Of a stretch of 58,409 nucleotides of DNA, positions 8,225-16,949 are shown one piece after another. A program made the position numbers and the translations under genes. Within the stretch, counting starts at the first letter, position 1; every line of letters starts with the position of its first letter. The DNA comes from Candidatus Aminicenantes bacterium UBA2190 (GTDB lineage: Bacteria; Acidobacteriota; Aminicenantia; UBA2199): contig DCVK01000066.1 in assembly GCA_002335385.1 (NCBI GenBank), positions 57,737 through 116,145 on the forward strand, read 5' to 3'. The notes under the pieces were generated by a model. That model ran no database searches, was not told the origin of the DNA, and worked only from the letters and a program-made list of their open reading frames with translations.

Positions 8225-10083
8225 ATCGAAGGAATCTCGCGATCTGCTGTGTCTTCTGTGTGCTACTGCCGACGGTCAACTGTCTCCGCGTCGCTCCGCC
8301 ATTGACCGCGGTGCGCTCCGCCCCCCCGGCCGTCGCCATTGTCCCGGATGCTGCTATCCGGGCCGAAGAAGCGGGAGAGTGGGAAAAGGCACTCGCCATT
8401 TATGACTCTGAGCTGGAGAGTGACCCATCCCGCTCCGATCTCTGGCTGCGCATGGCTGACATCCATTCCCGCCTCGGTAACCTGGACGCAGCCATCACCG
8501 CCCTGGAAAAGGCGGCCGCGACGGGCGGCGGCAGCGAGCTCTATTTCAAACTGGCCCAGGCTCACTCGCTGGCCAACCAGGCCGAGGCCGCCTTCCGGGC
8601 CGTCGACAAGGCGGTGGCGCGGGAGCCGCGTCATCCCGAGTATCTGCGGGCCAGGGCGCAATTGGCCAATTGGACCGGACGGCCGCGGCTGGCCGCCGAC
8701 AGCTACCGGCGATTGCACTTGATCGCGCCTGCCGATGACGACGCATTGCTGAACTTGGCCCGAGCTGAAGCCTGGAGCGGAAACCTGGATGACGCAATAC
8801 GTCATTACCGCCGCTACCTGGCCGGCCATGCCAGCGAAAAAAGCATTTGGCTCGAATGCGTCAATGCCCAGTCCTGGAGAGGGAACTTTGCCGCCGCCCG
8901 CTCGCTCCTGGAACGCTACCGGGATATGTTCGGGGCCGACGAGTCCTTTGACAGGGTCCTGGTCGATTTGCTGGCACGCGCCGACCTGCCTCGTGAAGCC
9001 CGGGCCCATAACCGGCAGGCGCTGCAAGCGGGACCGGACAACTATCAGGCCCTGTTCAGCGAGGTTATCGCCCTGAAGAATGACAACCGTCCCCGGGCCG
9101 CCCTGGCTATGATCCCGCGCCTGGAGGAACTGCGCCCAGGGGCGCGCGAGAACCGCGAGCTCGAACGCTTCGTGATCACCCCGTTGCGCCCCGATGTCCG
9201 CTTGGCCCCCTACGGCTATTATGCCGATTCCGACGACCTGCATTCCTCGGCCAGCAGCCTGGAGGCCGGGTTCAATCTGAACCGCGAGCTGCGCCTGCGC
9301 GCCGGCTTCGAATTCGGCGCTGTGGAGGCGGCAACAGGTTCGCCTTTCGTCGCCGGCGACGGCCGCAACCGCGTCACATGGCAGCGCCCCTGGATCGGGG
9401 GCACCTTCATCCTGGCTCCGGCCGTCACCCTGGGGGCCACCGCTTCCTGGCAGAGGATTTCCGGGCTTGATGACCAACTGCTGGGAAGCGTTTTCGCCCG
9501 GGTGCGCCCCGCCGACCGCTGGCGCTTCATCCTGAGCCTGAAACGCGATGTGCTGAACGTTTCACCGCTTTCTCTGTCGCTGGGCATCCGCCGAGACTGC
9601 GCCCGGCTGGGCGTCGCCTGGGAACCGGGATGGCGCGGCGTGGTGGAGGCCGAAGCCGCCAGCGAGCATTACGGGGACGGCAACCGCCGCTGGGAGGCCA
9701 GCCTGGCGCCGCGCTGGAAACTGCTGCGCCTGGCCGCCTTCAACCTGGATATCGGACTTCGGGGCTGGTGGTTCGGATACGAGCGCGACCTGCATAACGG
9801 CTACTGGGATCCGAAGCTGTTCCGCAGCTACATGGCTCTGGCCTATGGGTACTGGAAGATCAGCGACAACGACGGGATCAGCATCGTCGCCGGCCTGGGC
9901 GCGGTGGGTGATGACACCGACGACCGCATGAGGTTCGGCTCCACCCTTGACATCGAAGGGACACTGGGCATCTATCGCGACCTGATGCTCAAGGTGCACG
10001 CCGCCCTGTATCACAACCTGAGGCAGGCCAGCGGCGCCTTCCGGGCCATGGGCTTGAGTTTCCAGATCGTTTATCGTTTCTGA
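8221..10083 (+). CDS. TPR protein with C-terminal outer-membrane beta-barrel (PgaA/YaiO-like)
   Basis: The protein has 620 residues. Its ATG at 8221 overlaps the glycosyltransferase stop (ATGA), so translation is coupled. An in-frame ATG at 8212 is also possible. A signal sequence is followed by tetratricopeptide repeats over about residues 35-330, for example AEEAGEWEKALAIYDSELES and ARAEAWSGNLDDAIRHYRRYL. The last 290 residues are strand-rich with alternating hydrophobics (LRAGFEFGAVEA, WIGGTFILAPAVTLGATA) and end in FQIVYRF, a terminal-aromatic signature of outer-membrane barrels. By analogy with PgaA, BcsC and YaiO it probably guides a secreted polysaccharide through periplasm and outer membrane. 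The assignment rests on architecture and context. Confidence 0.82.
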   Translation: MNRRNLAICCVFCVLLPTVNCLRVAPPLTAVRSAPPAVAIVPDAAIRAEEAGEWEKALAIYDSELESDPSRSDLWLRMADIHSRLGNLDAAITALEKAAATGGGSELYFKLAQAHSLANQAEAAFRAVDKAVAREPRHPEYLRARAQLANWTGRPRLAADSYRRLHLIAPADDDALLNLARAEAWSGNLDDAIRHYRRYLAGHASEKSIWLECVNAQSWRGNFAAARSLLERYRDMFGADESFDRVLVDLLARADLPREARAHNRQALQAGPDNYQALFSEVIALKNDNRPRAALAMIPRLEELRPGARENRELERFVITPLRPDVRLAPYGYYADSDDLHSSASSLEAGFNLNRELRLRAGFEFGAVEAATGSPFVAGDGRNRVTWQRPWIGGTFILAPAVTLGATASWQRISGLDDQLLGSVFARVRPADRWRFILSLKRDVLNVSPLSLSLGIRRDCARLGVAWEPGWRGVVEAEAASEHYGDGNRRWEASLAPRWKLLRLAAFNLDIGLRGWWFGYERDLHNGYWDPKLFRSYMALAYGYWKISDNDGISIVAGLGAVGDDTDDRMRFGSTLDIEGTLGIYRDLMLKVHAALYHNLRQASGAFRAMGLSFQIVYRF

Positions 10084-10130
10084 AGCGAACCGCCGGATGC
10101 GGCAGCGGGGAAAGTCATTCGGTCTGGTAC

Positions 10131-10193
10131 CTAGACCATCTCGACCAGCAGGTTCTTCAGCTCCTTGACGCGGTCGCGCAGCACGGCGGCGGC
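10131..10193 (-). pseudogene. Duplicated fragment of the uvrB 3' end
   Basis: On the minus strand this stretch encodes AAAVLRDRVKELKNLLVEMV and then TAG. The real UvrB ends AAVLRDRVKELKNILIELF and then TAG (11912 onward). Positions 10159-10191 and 11940-11972 are identical over 33 bases, and the remainder is diverged but alignable. The fragment begins where the VWFA-like gene ends and has no start of its own. It looks like a uvrB tail left by an insertion or recombination that placed the VWFA gene downstream of uvrB. Confidence 0.85.
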
Positions 10194-10194
10194 C

Positions 10195-11736
10195 TCACCA
10201 ACCTTTCGCGGGCATGGCGGGCTTAGGTTCAGGAATATTGTTGCGCAGGGTTATTTTTTTTACCACTTTGAGTCCGCTGATATGATCCAGCACCGATATG
10301 GAAAACGCGTATTTCCGCCCCCGCGGCAGGCGCAATTCCACCGGGATCAGCACGCCCGGATCGGTCAGGGTGAATTCGCGCGAGTTTTCCACTTCGAGCG
10401 ATCCGGCGCCGCGGGCGACCACGCGCACACGCACCCGGCCCTGCAGGCGCCCTGCTTCGAGGATGAGAGCGTAGCCGCTCAGGTTGAATGTGAGCTTGGA
10501 GTCGATGATGCTGGCATTGGCGATCTCCAAATCACGGGCATCCTGGGGGTCGATGTTCCGGGTGAGGACCACATCGAGGTCCTTGTCCAGGCAAGTCAGT
10601 TCAATCTTCATTTTCTTGCGAGTGTTCTCCGGAGCAAAGGAAATGACGTAGCAGATGTCCTCCTTGTCGGCCACCCGGTTCAGCGCCCGGGCCAGGTTGT
10701 TGTCGGTGATCATGGCGCCGCCGGTGACGCTGCTGATCTTGCGGAAGCATTCGTCGCGGTTGGAATAAACGACCTGCTGGCGGTAATGAACCGAGCGGCC
10801 CTGCTCCTCCAGGGAACCGGAGCCGAGGCGGATCAGGCTGACCGTGGCATCGGCGGCGATGAAGGCCGCACGCACCTTGTCGTTGAAGGCGTCGACCTCG
10901 ACCCTGGCCTTTTTTTTCATCTCCTCGAGCCTGTTTCTAAAGGCGGGAATCTGTCCGTTTTCATCGAACTCGGGGAAGACCTCGTCCTGAAGAAAGATCA
11001 GCAGCCATTTTTCCATGCGAATGGATTTCAGCGATTCGGCCAGGAGGATCATGCCCCCCGGGTCGAGCTTCAGGAATTTTATGTGGAATTCCGACCAGGA
11101 GTCTTTGATTTGCGCCTGCAGCATCATTCGCGCCGCCTCCTCGTCCATGTTCTCGCTGCGGTCAACATAGCTGCTGATCGCGGCATCGATCTGGTCGTAC
11201 AACTGGGTACGGGCAATGTTGCCCTGCTCGATGCTTTTTATCAGTTCGGCCTCGAATGTAGCCCGCACCGGGGCGATCTCTTCCGGCGATTTGATCAACG
11301 AAGTTTCTTTGCCGTGGGCCAGGATGACGTGATCGCCCGGCCGGAAGATTTCGCGGAAAAAATGATCGAGTGCTTCCTTATATTCCGCATGGCGGTCCTT
11401 CAGCCAGAAACAGAAGACAAACAGCCTTCCCGGCAAGCTCCGCGCAGCGGGAGCCGTTTTATCCTCTTTCGCCGGCGGCTGGCTGATGCGGCGGCGCACT
11501 TCGCGGAACCCGTTGATCTCGATTTTCTTGCCATTCTCGGCCAGGACGAAGTCGCTTTTTTGCAAACCGCCGACCGGCTGGCCATTCCTCTGCACCCGGG
11601 CGATCATTTCGACGTTGACCACGTTTACATATTCGTTCACATCGATATTGCGGTCCTTTTTGCCCTGATCGGCAGCCTGGGCCCAGACCAGGACACTGCA
11701 AACCGACAGCAGCCATATTCCCAGCCCATGCTTCAT
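10195..11736 (-). CDS. Exported VWFA-related domain protein (acidobacterial type)
   Basis: The protein has 513 residues with a signal peptide (about 1-20, ending WAQA). An N-terminal strand module, NVEMIARVQRNGQPVGGLQKSDFVLAENGKKI (given here only to mark residues of about 40-75), is typical of the 'VWFA-related' family abundant in Acidobacteriota. The following region (about 95-370) would be the von Willebrand A-like fold, with FVFCFWLKDRHAEYKEAL in the place of the usual MIDAS strand. The classical DxSxS motif is not evident, so metal binding is doubtful. The C-terminal 130 residues are beta-rich. It is probably an extracytoplasmic protein of unknown function. It lies downstream of uvrB and is bounded on its 3' side by the duplicated uvrB fragment, which suggests acquisition. 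Confidence 0.75.
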   Translation of the reverse strand: MKHGLGIWLLSVCSVLVWAQAADQGKKDRNIDVNEYVNVVNVEMIARVQRNGQPVGGLQKSDFVLAENGKKIEINGFREVRRRISQPPAKEDKTAPAARSLPGRLFVFCFWLKDRHAEYKEALDHFFREIFRPGDHVILAHGKETSLIKSPEEIAPVRATFEAELIKSIEQGNIARTQLYDQIDAAISSYVDRSENMDEEAARMMLQAQIKDSWSEFHIKFLKLDPGGMILLAESLKSIRMEKWLLIFLQDEVFPEFDENGQIPAFRNRLEEMKKKARVEVDAFNDKVRAAFIAADATVSLIRLGSGSLEEQGRSVHYRQQVVYSNRDECFRKISSVTGGAMITDNNLARALNRVADKEDICYVISFAPENTRKKMKIELTCLDKDLDVVLTRNIDPQDARDLEIANASIIDSKLTFNLSGYALILEAGRLQGRVRVRVVARGAGSLEVENSREFTLTDPGVLIPVELRLPRGRKYAFSISVLDHISGLKVVKKITLRNNIPEPKPAMPAKGW

Positions 11737-11911
11737 GTGCGCTCCTTGATCATCCCTGTTCCCGAATCAAAACAAGCAAGACAAATGCCGGCATTTTTCA
11801 ATTAAGGATACCATTTCTGCCATAAAATTGGATATCGGGTGTCCATCCTGTTCAGAACTGCTTCTTTCCGTACGTTGGTTGCCGGTTCCGTCCGCAGGGA
11901 AAGGCTTCAGG
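11737..11911. other. Gap between uvrB and the VWFA gene
   Basis: These 175 bases separate the uvrB stop from the VWFA gene start on the same strand. I see no gene, no clear terminator and no mobile-element ends. If the VWFA gene was inserted, one junction should lie here. Confidence 0.5.
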
Positions 11912-13966
11912 CTAGAACAACTCGATCAGGATATTCTTGAGCTCCTTGACGCGGTCGCGCAGCACGGCGGCGCTCTTGAAATCCAGGGCAGCGGCCTTCT
12001 GCTTCATGGCCGCCGTCAGCCTGGCGATCTCCTTTTCCAGGGCCGCGCGCGTCTTGAATTCAACCGGGATCTCCTCCTCGCTCTTGCGCAGCCAGTAGTC
12101 GTCGTCCTGGAAGTTCTTGACCGTGCTGCGCACCGAGGCGGGACGGATGCCGTGCGCCTCGTTGTAGGCGATCTGGTAGCGGCGCCGGCGCTCCGACTCG
12201 GCGATGGCCCGGCGCACCGAGTCGACCATGCCGTCGACATAAAGGATGACCTTGCCGTCGATGTGGCGGGCGGCGCGGCCGAAGGTCTGGATCAGCGCCG
12301 TTTCCGAGCGCAGGAATCCCTCCTTGTCGGCGTCCAGGATGATGACCCGCGACACTTCCGGGAGGTCGAGCCCCTCGCGCAGCAGGTTGATGCCGATCAG
12401 GACGTCAAACTCGCCCTGGCGCAGCTTCCGGATGATCTTCACCCGGTCCAGAGCCTTGACCTCGGCGTGCAGGTAGGCGCAGCGAATGCCCTGCAGGGTG
12501 AGGTAGTCGGCGAGCTTTTCGGCCATTTTCTTGGTCAGGGTCGTGACCAGCACGCGCCCTGTGGAGCCCCGTTGAGGGGATCCTGAAGTTTCCCGTTTGC
12601 CTGGCAGGGATTTCCGTCCTTTGGGTCCCTTCGCCGCCGTTTCCGGGGCCAGGACGGCGCGGATCTCCTCCAGCATGTCCCGGACCGGGTCGGGGACCGT
12701 CTTGACGACGATCTCGGGATCGATCAGGCCGGTGGGCCGCACCAGCAGCGAGGTCACGGAGCTCTGCGCATCGGCGACCTCGAACGGGGCCGGCGTGGCC
12801 GACACGTAGAGGACGTTCTGCAGGCGTTGGGCGACCTCGGGAAAGTTCAGGGGCCGGTTGTCCAGCGCCGACGGCAGGCGGAAGCCGAACTCGACCAGCT
12901 TCTCCTTGCGCGAGCGGTCGCCGGCGTACATGCCGTTGAGCTGCGGCACGGTCACGTGCGACTCGTCGATGATCGCCAGGTAGCCTTGGGGGAAAAAATC
13001 GAGCAGGGTATAGGGTGCCTCGCCGGGGCTGCGGCCGGTCAGGTAGAGGGAGTAGTTCTCGATCCCCGGGCAATGGCCGAACTGCTCCAGCATCTCCAGG
13101 TCGTAGAGTGTGCGCTGGCGCAGGCGCGCGGCCAGCTCGTCCTTCCCCTGGCCCTGGAACCATTCCAGGCGCTGCTCCAGTTCCGTGCGGATGCCGGCCG
13201 CCGCCCGCAGGATGCGCTCGCGGCGGTAAAAAAAGTAGTTGACCGGGTAGACGCTGGCCTGGCTGCGCTCGCCCAGCGGCGCGGCGGTGAGGGCGTCGAA
13301 GAACTCGATGCGCGCCAGCCGCCCTTCGTCGAGGACGAAGCGCAGCGGGTTCTCCTCGCTGGTGGGGAAGATCTCGACCACCGGGCCGCGCACGCGGAAT
13401 TCGCCGGCGGCCAGCAGCCCGTGGCTGCGGCGGTAGCCCAGATCGACAAAGCGCTGCAGCAGCTCCTCGCGGCGCAGGGGGGCGCCTACATCCAGCATCA
13501 GCCGCTGCTCGAGGAAATCTCCGGGGGCGCCGATGCTGTAGATGGCCGAGACCGACGCCACCACGATCGTTCCGCGCGCCTCCAGCAGGTTGCGCGTGGC
13601 GTCCAAACGCAGCCGCTCCAGCTCGGGGTTGATCGAGACCTCCTTGGCGATGTACAGGTTGCGCTGCGGCAAGAAGGCCTCGGGCTGGTAGTAGTCGTAA
13701 TAACTGATGAAGTAGCCGACGCGGGCGGAGGGGAAGAAGCCGCGGAACTCCTGGAACAGCTGGGCGGCCAGGATCTTGTTGTGGCTGAGGACCAGGGTGG
13801 GGACGCCCAGGGCCGCGATGACGCGCGCCATGGCGAAGGTCTTTCCCGACCCGGTCACCCCCAGCAGTACCTGCTTGCGGCGGCCGCGGCGAAAGCCGTC
13901 GACGATCGCCTCCACCGCCTCCTGCTGGGCCCGGGTGACCGGATAGGGGGACCTGAGGTCGAACAT
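11912..13966 (-). CDS. uvrB: UvrABC system protein B
   Basis: UvrB is the DNA-damage-verifying helicase of nucleotide excision repair, working with UvrA and UvrC. Counting from ATG 13966 (684 residues), the N terminus lines up with the family (FDLRSPYPVTRAQQEAV), with Walker A GVTGSGKT at 36-43. The damage-probing beta-hairpin region lies near 86-134 (YYDYYQPEAFLPQRNLYIAKE). The helicase motifs DESHVTVPQ, SATPAPFE and ILDADKEGFLRS follow, and the UVR domain that contacts UvrC is at the end (about 645-680). An in-frame ATG at 14017 would add 17 unconserved residues and overlap the upstream gene by 17 bases. Between about residues 450 and 475 there is a Lys/Gly/Ser-rich insert (LPGKRETSGSPQRGS) not usual in the family. 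Confidence 0.96.
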   Translation of the reverse strand: MFDLRSPYPVTRAQQEAVEAIVDGFRRGRRKQVLLGVTGSGKTFAMARVIAALGVPTLVLSHNKILAAQLFQEFRGFFPSARVGYFISYYDYYQPEAFLPQRNLYIAKEVSINPELERLRLDATRNLLEARGTIVVASVSAIYSIGAPGDFLEQRLMLDVGAPLRREELLQRFVDLGYRRSHGLLAAGEFRVRGPVVEIFPTSEENPLRFVLDEGRLARIEFFDALTAAPLGERSQASVYPVNYFFYRRERILRAAAGIRTELEQRLEWFQGQGKDELAARLRQRTLYDLEMLEQFGHCPGIENYSLYLTGRSPGEAPYTLLDFFPQGYLAIIDESHVTVPQLNGMYAGDRSRKEKLVEFGFRLPSALDNRPLNFPEVAQRLQNVLYVSATPAPFEVADAQSSVTSLLVRPTGLIDPEIVVKTVPDPVRDMLEEIRAVLAPETAAKGPKGRKSLPGKRETSGSPQRGSTGRVLVTTLTKKMAEKLADYLTLQGIRCAYLHAEVKALDRVKIIRKLRQGEFDVLIGINLLREGLDLPEVSRVIILDADKEGFLRSETALIQTFGRAARHIDGKVILYVDGMVDSVRRAIAESERRRRYQIAYNEAHGIRPASVRSTVKNFQDDDYWLRKSEEEIPVEFKTRAALEKEIARLTAAMKQKAAALDFKSAAVLRDRVKELKNILIELF

Positions 13967-14000
13967 GCGGGCCCCGTCGGAGCCGGACAAGGCGGCCGGG

Positions 14001-15902
14001 TCAGCACTCCTCGTCATTCGCCTGGCTGGCGGCGTCGATGATCAGCGCCTTCTTGAAGAAACGCTCCAGCACCCCGGAGCGGATGCGGGCGACCTCTTCG
14101 GCGCCGAGCGCCTGGTTGCCCTTCTTCAGGATCAGGATCAGGTAGAAGCGCTGCTCCCACTCGAGGCGCGTGAAATAGATGTCGATGTCGGGCAGGTTCT
14201 TGATGAAGCGGCTCAGGACCTTCTTTTCCCGGCAGTAGGAGATGACGAAAATGGTCTTGGCCAGCTCGTTCTTGTACGGGTGGCGGATGCTCTTGTACTT
14301 GACGATCACGCGGTCCATGCACGCCTTGCGGGCGGACTTGATCGTGGAACAGACCAGCTTCATGATCTCGGCCAAAACCTGGGGCGGGGTCTCCAGGCGG
14401 TAGATCTCGTCGAGGTTGTAGTAGATCTCCTTGATCAGCAATGGATGCAGGGCGCGGACCTCGGCGGTCAATTCCACCAGCGAGCGCATGTCGCTGTCGC
14501 GCAGCCCCTCGTCGAAGTCGCGCACCTGGCCGTATACCTTCTTCAGGATGTTCTTGATGGACTGGAAGATGGCGGCGATGGACACGAACTCGGACAGCGT
14601 GACCTTGAGGTTCAAGATGCTGACCTCGATCAGCTTCTGGTAGAGGCGGGGAGGGGTGACCGACAGGATCTCGATGCCGCGGCCGCCCTCCAGCAGGCGC
14701 ACCAGCTGGTTCAGGCTTTTCCGGCGGTTCTGGGGGGCGACGATGATGAGCTTCAACTGCATCATGAATTCGGTCTTCTTCTCCACGTTCATGAAGACCT
14801 GGCTGATGCCGGTCGTCTTCAGCTCCGCCATCAGGAAGGGGATGATGGCCCGCGCGTAGTGCTCATAGCCGCCGATCGACTTGATCTGCGAGAACTTCTC
14901 GTCCACGGCCGTGCTGATCAACTTCTCCAGCGAGACCTCGATGGAGCGGATGGCCTCGGGATTCAGCGGCAGCTCCTGGCGGTCGACGATCTCGATGCGG
15001 TAGACCAGGAGCTTTTCGGCCGACACGAAGCTCTTGTGGTGCTTGATGATATGGCCGGGCACGATGAAATCCAGGGTCTTGAGGAAGCCCTCGACGGAGA
15101 AGTTCTCCTCCCAGCAAACGAAGGTGATGCCGGTCAGCCTCTCGTCCAGGGTCTCGAAGTTCTTGATCTTGATCTTTTTGTCGGCGCGGCCCTCGCGCAC
15201 CTGCTTCTGGAACTTGTAGTTGTCGATGATCAGCGCGGCCAGGTCGGAGATCTTCCGCTCCTGCAGGTACTCGCGCGAGCGCGAGGAGAAGAATTTCAGG
15301 GTCTCGCCGTTCTCGCCGATGATCTGGTCGATGTCAGGACCGCGGACCATGCGGCGGATGGCGCGCACCACCTGGTTGTACAGCTCGAACTTGATGGTCT
15401 CGTCCTCCAGCAGCAGCGTCTTGCCCAGGGTCCCCTGGGAGGCGTCCTTGAGGGTCTCCAGAAATGCGCCCTTGTCCTTCAGGAAACGGCCGTATTCCTC
15501 GGGGGTCTCGATCAGAAAGGAAAGGATGACCACCCCCAGCGGACGGTCGTTGAGCTTCAGGGTGAAGCCCTTCATGAACAGCACATTGCCGTGCTTCTGG
15601 TGGATGATGCCCAGGATCGAGTTGCCCATGCCGCTCCAGTCCTCGGCCAGCACCCCCATGACCACGGTCAGCGGCAGCTTCTTCTCCCCGAGTTCCTTCA
15701 GTTGCACGACCACTTTCTTCTTGCTTTTCTCATAGGTGTGCAGCAGCTGCACCAGCAGCGCCTGCTGTTGCGGCTGGGGGAAGATCTCCTGCGAGCGGGC
15801 GAACAGGGAGAGGCTGTCGGCGATCTTCTGCCTGGAGATGCGCAGCTTCTTCTCCGACAGGATCGACCGGATCTGCTCCAGGTTGCTGATTTGCTCGACC
15901 AT
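14001..15902 (-). CDS. Uncharacterised 633-residue protein upstream of uvrB
   Basis: I do not recognise this family. The protein is long, charged and helix-rich, with no signal peptide and no membrane segment, so it is cytoplasmic. Visible features are basic coiled-coil-like segments (HTYEKSKKKVVVQLKELGEKK near 55-75; KNILKKVYGQVRDFDEGLRD near 460) and strand-rich segments such as LPLTVVMGVLAEDWSGMGNS. A C-terminal FVISYCREKKVLSRFIKN segment is followed by an acidic end. No nucleotide-binding motif is seen. Its stop at 14001 is next to, or overlaps, the uvrB start, so the two genes are probably one operon. A DNA-repair link is only a guess from position. Confidence 0.75.
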   Translation of the reverse strand: MVEQISNLEQIRSILSEKKLRISRQKIADSLSLFARSQEIFPQPQQQALLVQLLHTYEKSKKKVVVQLKELGEKKLPLTVVMGVLAEDWSGMGNSILGIIHQKHGNVLFMKGFTLKLNDRPLGVVILSFLIETPEEYGRFLKDKGAFLETLKDASQGTLGKTLLLEDETIKFELYNQVVRAIRRMVRGPDIDQIIGENGETLKFFSSRSREYLQERKISDLAALIIDNYKFQKQVREGRADKKIKIKNFETLDERLTGITFVCWEENFSVEGFLKTLDFIVPGHIIKHHKSFVSAEKLLVYRIEIVDRQELPLNPEAIRSIEVSLEKLISTAVDEKFSQIKSIGGYEHYARAIIPFLMAELKTTGISQVFMNVEKKTEFMMQLKLIIVAPQNRRKSLNQLVRLLEGGRGIEILSVTPPRLYQKLIEVSILNLKVTLSEFVSIAAIFQSIKNILKKVYGQVRDFDEGLRDSDMRSLVELTAEVRALHPLLIKEIYYNLDEIYRLETPPQVLAEIMKLVCSTIKSARKACMDRVIVKYKSIRHPYKNELAKTIFVISYCREKKVLSRFIKNLPDIDIYFTRLEWEQRFYLILILKKGNQALGAEEVARIRSGVLERFFKKALIIDAASQANDEEC

Positions 15903-16293
15903 GAAGACAATTTACGCCAGGGCCATGGCAAAGTCAAGGAAGCCAAGCAATGACCCAAAAGAAGACAGAAAAATGAGCTTTTCGAGGCAATCGTAAGACT
16001 AAAATTCCAAGCACCAAGCACCAAATTCCAAATAAATTCCAAATTCCAATGACCCAAACGAAGAATGCGCCTTTGGAAGGAACTTTCGTTTTGGAAATTG
16101 GAATTTGGAGCTTGGTATTTGTTTGTTATTTGGAATTTGGGATTTGGAATTTAAGTCTTCGTATCGCCTCTGTTCTTGCCGTCAACCGCTAACCTTCCAC
16201 CGTAAACCGATTTCTTTCCCAGGCCTCACGAATTTAATTTTTCAGCGCCTGAATATTGTTTCGCGGGGAAAAAATAGAGAAAATAGTATAAAA
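15903..16293. other. Intergenic region occupied mainly by a repeat block
   Basis: These 391 bases separate the divergent 15902 and 16294 starts. Most of the stretch (16001-16190 and on to about 16215) is heptamer repeat, listed separately. No gene is supported. No convincing promoter for tag is visible, although the AT-rich stretch 16262-16293 could hold one. Confidence 0.6.
16001..16215. repeat. Dispersed heptamer-type inverted repeat, copy B
   Basis: The left arm, 16001-16050, is made of AAATTCC and AAGCACC words. The right arm, 16089-16153, is made of their complements (GGAATTT, GGAGCTT). A core of about 40 bases lies between them. The right flank then continues as a second heptamer series with a CCG lead (CCGTCAA, CCGCTAA, CCTTCCA, CCGTAAA, CCGATTT) at about 16179-16213. 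The same right-hand flank, ending in CCGTCAACCG, occurs in copy A at 1-180, so this is a repeated unit and not a chance microsatellite. Confidence 0.75.
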
Positions 16294-16905
16294 ATGAAAA
16301 ATATTACCGACATGAGGGAACAAGTGAAAAGATGCCCATGGTGCCTTTCCAACCCCCTTTACATGGAATACCATGACCGTGAATGGGGCGTGCCGGTGCA
16401 CGACGACCGCAAATGGTTCGAGTTCCTTACCCTGGAAGGCGCCCAGGCGGGGCTGAACTGGCTGCTGGTGCTGAAGAAGCGCGAAAACTACCGCCGCGCC
16501 TATGACCGCTTCGATTTCACCAAGATCGCCCGCTATGACGCGGGGAAGGTCGCGGCTTTGCTGGCCGATCCGGGCATCATCCGCAATCGCGCCAAAATAG
16601 CGGCATCGATCAGCAATGCCAAAGCTTTTATCCGTATTCGCGAGGAATATTCCAGTTTCGATCGCTATATTTGGCCATTCGTGAACGGCAAGCCGTGGCG
16701 CAACCATTGGAAGACCGACCGGCAGATTCCGGCCCGAACCGCCATATCCGACGCGCTCAGCGCCGATTTGCGCAAGCGTGGCTTTCAGTTCGTGGGCTCG
16801 ACGATCATCTACGCCCATATGCAGGCGACGGGAATGGTGAATGATCATCTGATCACTTGCTTCAGGCATAAGGAGCTCATGGAAAATCCAGAAGGAGACG
16901 GCTAG
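16294..16905 (+). CDS. tag: DNA-3-methyladenine glycosylase I
   Basis: Tag removes 3-methyladenine from alkylated DNA and starts base excision repair. The 203-residue protein aligns along its whole length with the E. coli enzyme: RCPWCLSNPLYMEYHDREWG at the N terminus, LEGAQAGLNWLLVLKKRENY, GIIRNRAKI, then FVGSTIIYAHMQATGMVNDH and a C-terminal cysteine. The zinc ligands expected in the family (an N-terminal Cys, the His of YHDREWG, the His of VNDH and the following Cys) are all present. ATG 16294 is used. ATG 16312 is an alternative that would trim six residues, and neither has a strong ribosome-binding site. The open frame extends upstream only through repeat sequence. Confidence 0.94.
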   Translation: MKNITDMREQVKRCPWCLSNPLYMEYHDREWGVPVHDDRKWFEFLTLEGAQAGLNWLLVLKKRENYRRAYDRFDFTKIARYDAGKVAALLADPGIIRNRAKIAASISNAKAFIRIREEYSSFDRYIWPFVNGKPWRNHWKTDRQIPARTAISDALSADLRKRGFQFVGSTIIYAHMQATGMVNDHLITCFRHKELMENPEGDG

Positions 16906-16949
16906 AAAGGTGAATCGGTTGATTGAAACGGGAAATGCGTGATTCCCTA

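Noticed and set aside
10131..11972. Complete mobile element carrying the VWFA gene
   Set aside because: No integrase, transposase, terminal inverted repeats or tRNA target was found. Only the duplicated uvrB tail is evident, so the mechanism is left open.
13965..15953. 662-codon plus-strand frame opposite the 633-residue unknown gene
   Set aside because: Although the minus-strand protein is unknown, its balanced composition, start context and coupling to uvrB favour it. The plus frame is dominated by Leu, Gln, Asp and Val, as shadows are.
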